From assembly GCA_009785395.1 (NCBI GenBank), contig WQWK01000118.1, positions 1-6,591 on the forward strand: a DNA stretch of 6,591 nucleotides. The letters are read 5' to 3'. Shown piece after piece: positions 5,486 to 6,591 of the stretch. Origin of the DNA: Conexibacteraceae bacterium (lineage in GTDB: Bacteria > Actinomycetota > Thermoleophilia > Solirubrobacterales > Solirubrobacteraceae). Each line of letters begins with the position of its first letter. Positions within the stretch are counted from its first letter, which is position 1. Below the pieces are notes generated by a model that saw nothing but the letters and a program-made list of their open reading frames with translations, was not told where the DNA came from and did not search any database. A program made the translations under genes and the position numbers.

Positions 5486-6591
5486 ATGGGTAAGACAATC
5501 GGAATCGACCTCGGCACGACCAACAGCTGTATGGCCGTGCTGGAGGGCGGCGACCCGACGGTGATCGAGAACGCCGAAGGCGGTCGCACGACCCCGTCCG
5601 TGGTCGCCTTCACGCAGGGCGGCGAGCGGCTCGTCGGCACCGTCGCCAAGCGCCAGGGCGTGACCAACCCGCAGAACACGATCTTCTCGATCAAGCGCTT
5701 CATGGGCCGCAAGGAGGCCGAGGTCCACGACGAGGAGGCGATCGTCCCCTACAAGGTCGTCGCCGGCCCCGGCGGTGACGTGCGCATCGACGTCGAGGAC
5801 AAGCAGTACTCGCCGCCGGAGATCAGCGCCATGATCCTCGCCAAGCTCAAGGCCGACGCCGAGGCCTATCTCGGCGAGACGGTCGACAGCGCCGTGATCA
5901 CGGTCCCGGCCTATTTCAACGACGACCAGCGCCAGGCCACCAAGGACGCCGGCACGATCGCCGGCCTCGAGGTCAAGCGCATCATCAACGAGCCGACGGC
6001 CGCATCGCTGGCCTACGGGCTCGACAAGGAAGCCGACCAGACGATCCTCGTCTTCGACCTCGGCGGCGGCACCTTCGACGTGTCGGTGCTCGAGATCGGT
6101 GACGGCGTCTTCGAGGTCAAGTCCACCGCCGGCGACAACCACCTCGGCGGCGACAACTTCGACAAGGCGATCGTCGACTGGCTCGTGGCCGAGTTCAAGA
6201 AGTCCCAGGGCATCGACCTGGCGGCCGACCCGATGGCCCTGCAGCGCCTCTACGAGGCAGCCGAGCGCGCCAAGATCGAGCTCTCGACCACACAGGAGTC
6301 GCAGATCAACCTGCCGTTCATCACCGCCGACGCGAGCGGGCCCAAGCACCTTGACATGCGGCTCACGCGGGCCAAGCTGGGCGAGCTCACGGCGGCGCTG
6401 ATCGACCGCACCGTCGCGCCGGTCCGCCAGGCGCTGGATGACGCCAAGGAGAAGGGCGCGGGCGAGATCGACCACGTCGTGATGGTCGGCGGCATGACCC
6501 GCATGCCGGCCGTCCAGGAGAAGGTCAAGGAGCTCACCGGCAAGGAGCCGCACCGCGGCGTCAACCCGGACGAGGTCGTGGCCGTCGGCGC
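5486..6591 (+). CDS. dnaK: Chaperone DnaK (Hsp70), N-terminal 368 residues, cut by window edge
   Basis: DnaK is the cytoplasmic Hsp70 chaperone, which binds unfolded peptides in an ATP-driven cycle with DnaJ and GrpE. The window holds nearly all of the roughly 380-residue ATPase domain; linker, substrate-binding domain and lid lie beyond the right edge. Visible landmarks are phosphate-1 [10 protein letters not shown] (6-15), catalytic-type K70 in SIKR, the hinge and phosphate region VPAYFND (140-146), [13 protein letters not shown] (168-180), phosphate-2 [11 protein letters not shown] (190-200), [14 protein letters not shown], and the adenosine motif [13 protein letters not shown] near 335. 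Residues about 76-98 form an insert of around 22 residues relative to Bacillus DnaK, absent also from mycobacterial DnaK as I recall it, but present in Escherichia coli-type proteins. ATG start with AAGGAG upstream. It is divergent from the importer operon; grpE and dnaJ are commonly downstream but not visible here. Confidence 0.98.
   Translation, partial: MGKTIGIDLGTTNSCMAVLEGGDPTVIENAEGGRTTPSVVAFTQGGERLVGTVAKRQGVTNPQNTIFSIKRFMGRKEAEVHDEEAIVPYKVVAGPGGDVRIDVEDKQYSPPEISAMILAKLKADAEAYLGETVDSAVITVPAYFNDDQRQATKDAGTIAGLEVKRIINEPTAASLAYGLDKEADQTILVFDLGGGTFDVSVLEIGDGVFEVKSTAGDNHLGGDNFDKAIVDWLVAEFKKSQGIDLAADPMALQRLYEAAERAKIELSTTQESQINLPFITADASGPKHLDMRLTRAKLGELTAALIDRTVAPVRQALDDAKEKGAGEIDHVVMVGGMTRMPAVQEKVKELTGKEPHRGVNPDEVVAVG

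Noticed and set aside
5450..6553. 367-codon minus-strand frame opposite dnaK
   Set aside because: Leu/Asp/Val/Arg-rich shadow of dnaK; dnaK conservation explains the region fully.

Overview
The window is very GC-rich with strong third-position GC bias, many GTG starts and purine-rich Shine-Dalgarno sequences. Together with the protein sequences this points to a high-GC actinobacterium. A deep-branching class such as Thermoleophilia is my guess, because the DnaK carries an N-terminal-domain insert that typical Gram-positive DnaKs lack. No 16S or other decisive marker is present.

Layout: bases 1-5206 are one minus-strand operon, read right to left. Its order is a BMP-family nucleoside-binding protein (4190-5206), a double-domain sugar/nucleoside-type ABC ATPase (2600-4141), permease 1 (1350-2603), permease 2 (164-1333), and the first 52 codons of an unrecognised protein cut by the left edge (1-157). 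The junctions are tight: a 48-bp gap after the binding protein, a 4-bp ATGA overlap between ATPase and permease 1, a 16-bp gap holding a tandem duplication between the permeases, and a 6-bp gap before the last gene. Bases 5207-5485 are a divergent control region. From 5486 to the right edge runs the plus-strand start of dnaK, covering most of its ATPase domain.

The four transporter genes form a complete BMP-type (NupNOPQ-like) importer. The exported binding protein captures a nucleoside, the two dissimilar permeases form the membrane channel, and the ATPase supplies both nucleotide-binding domains. The substrate is inferred from family only. DnaK is a general chaperone, most likely placed here by chance divergence and not functionally tied to the importer.

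The window is mostly ordinary housekeeping DNA, and I found no defence, mobile or otherwise novel system. The points worth a second look are small. They are a 20-bp-period duplication of the stop/RBS/start junction between the permeases that creates a 7-codon mini-ORF, a repeat-derived acidic tail on permease 1, a binding protein without a lipobox, several inverted repeats in the divergent control region, the diderm-type insert in DnaK, and the unknown last gene of the operon.
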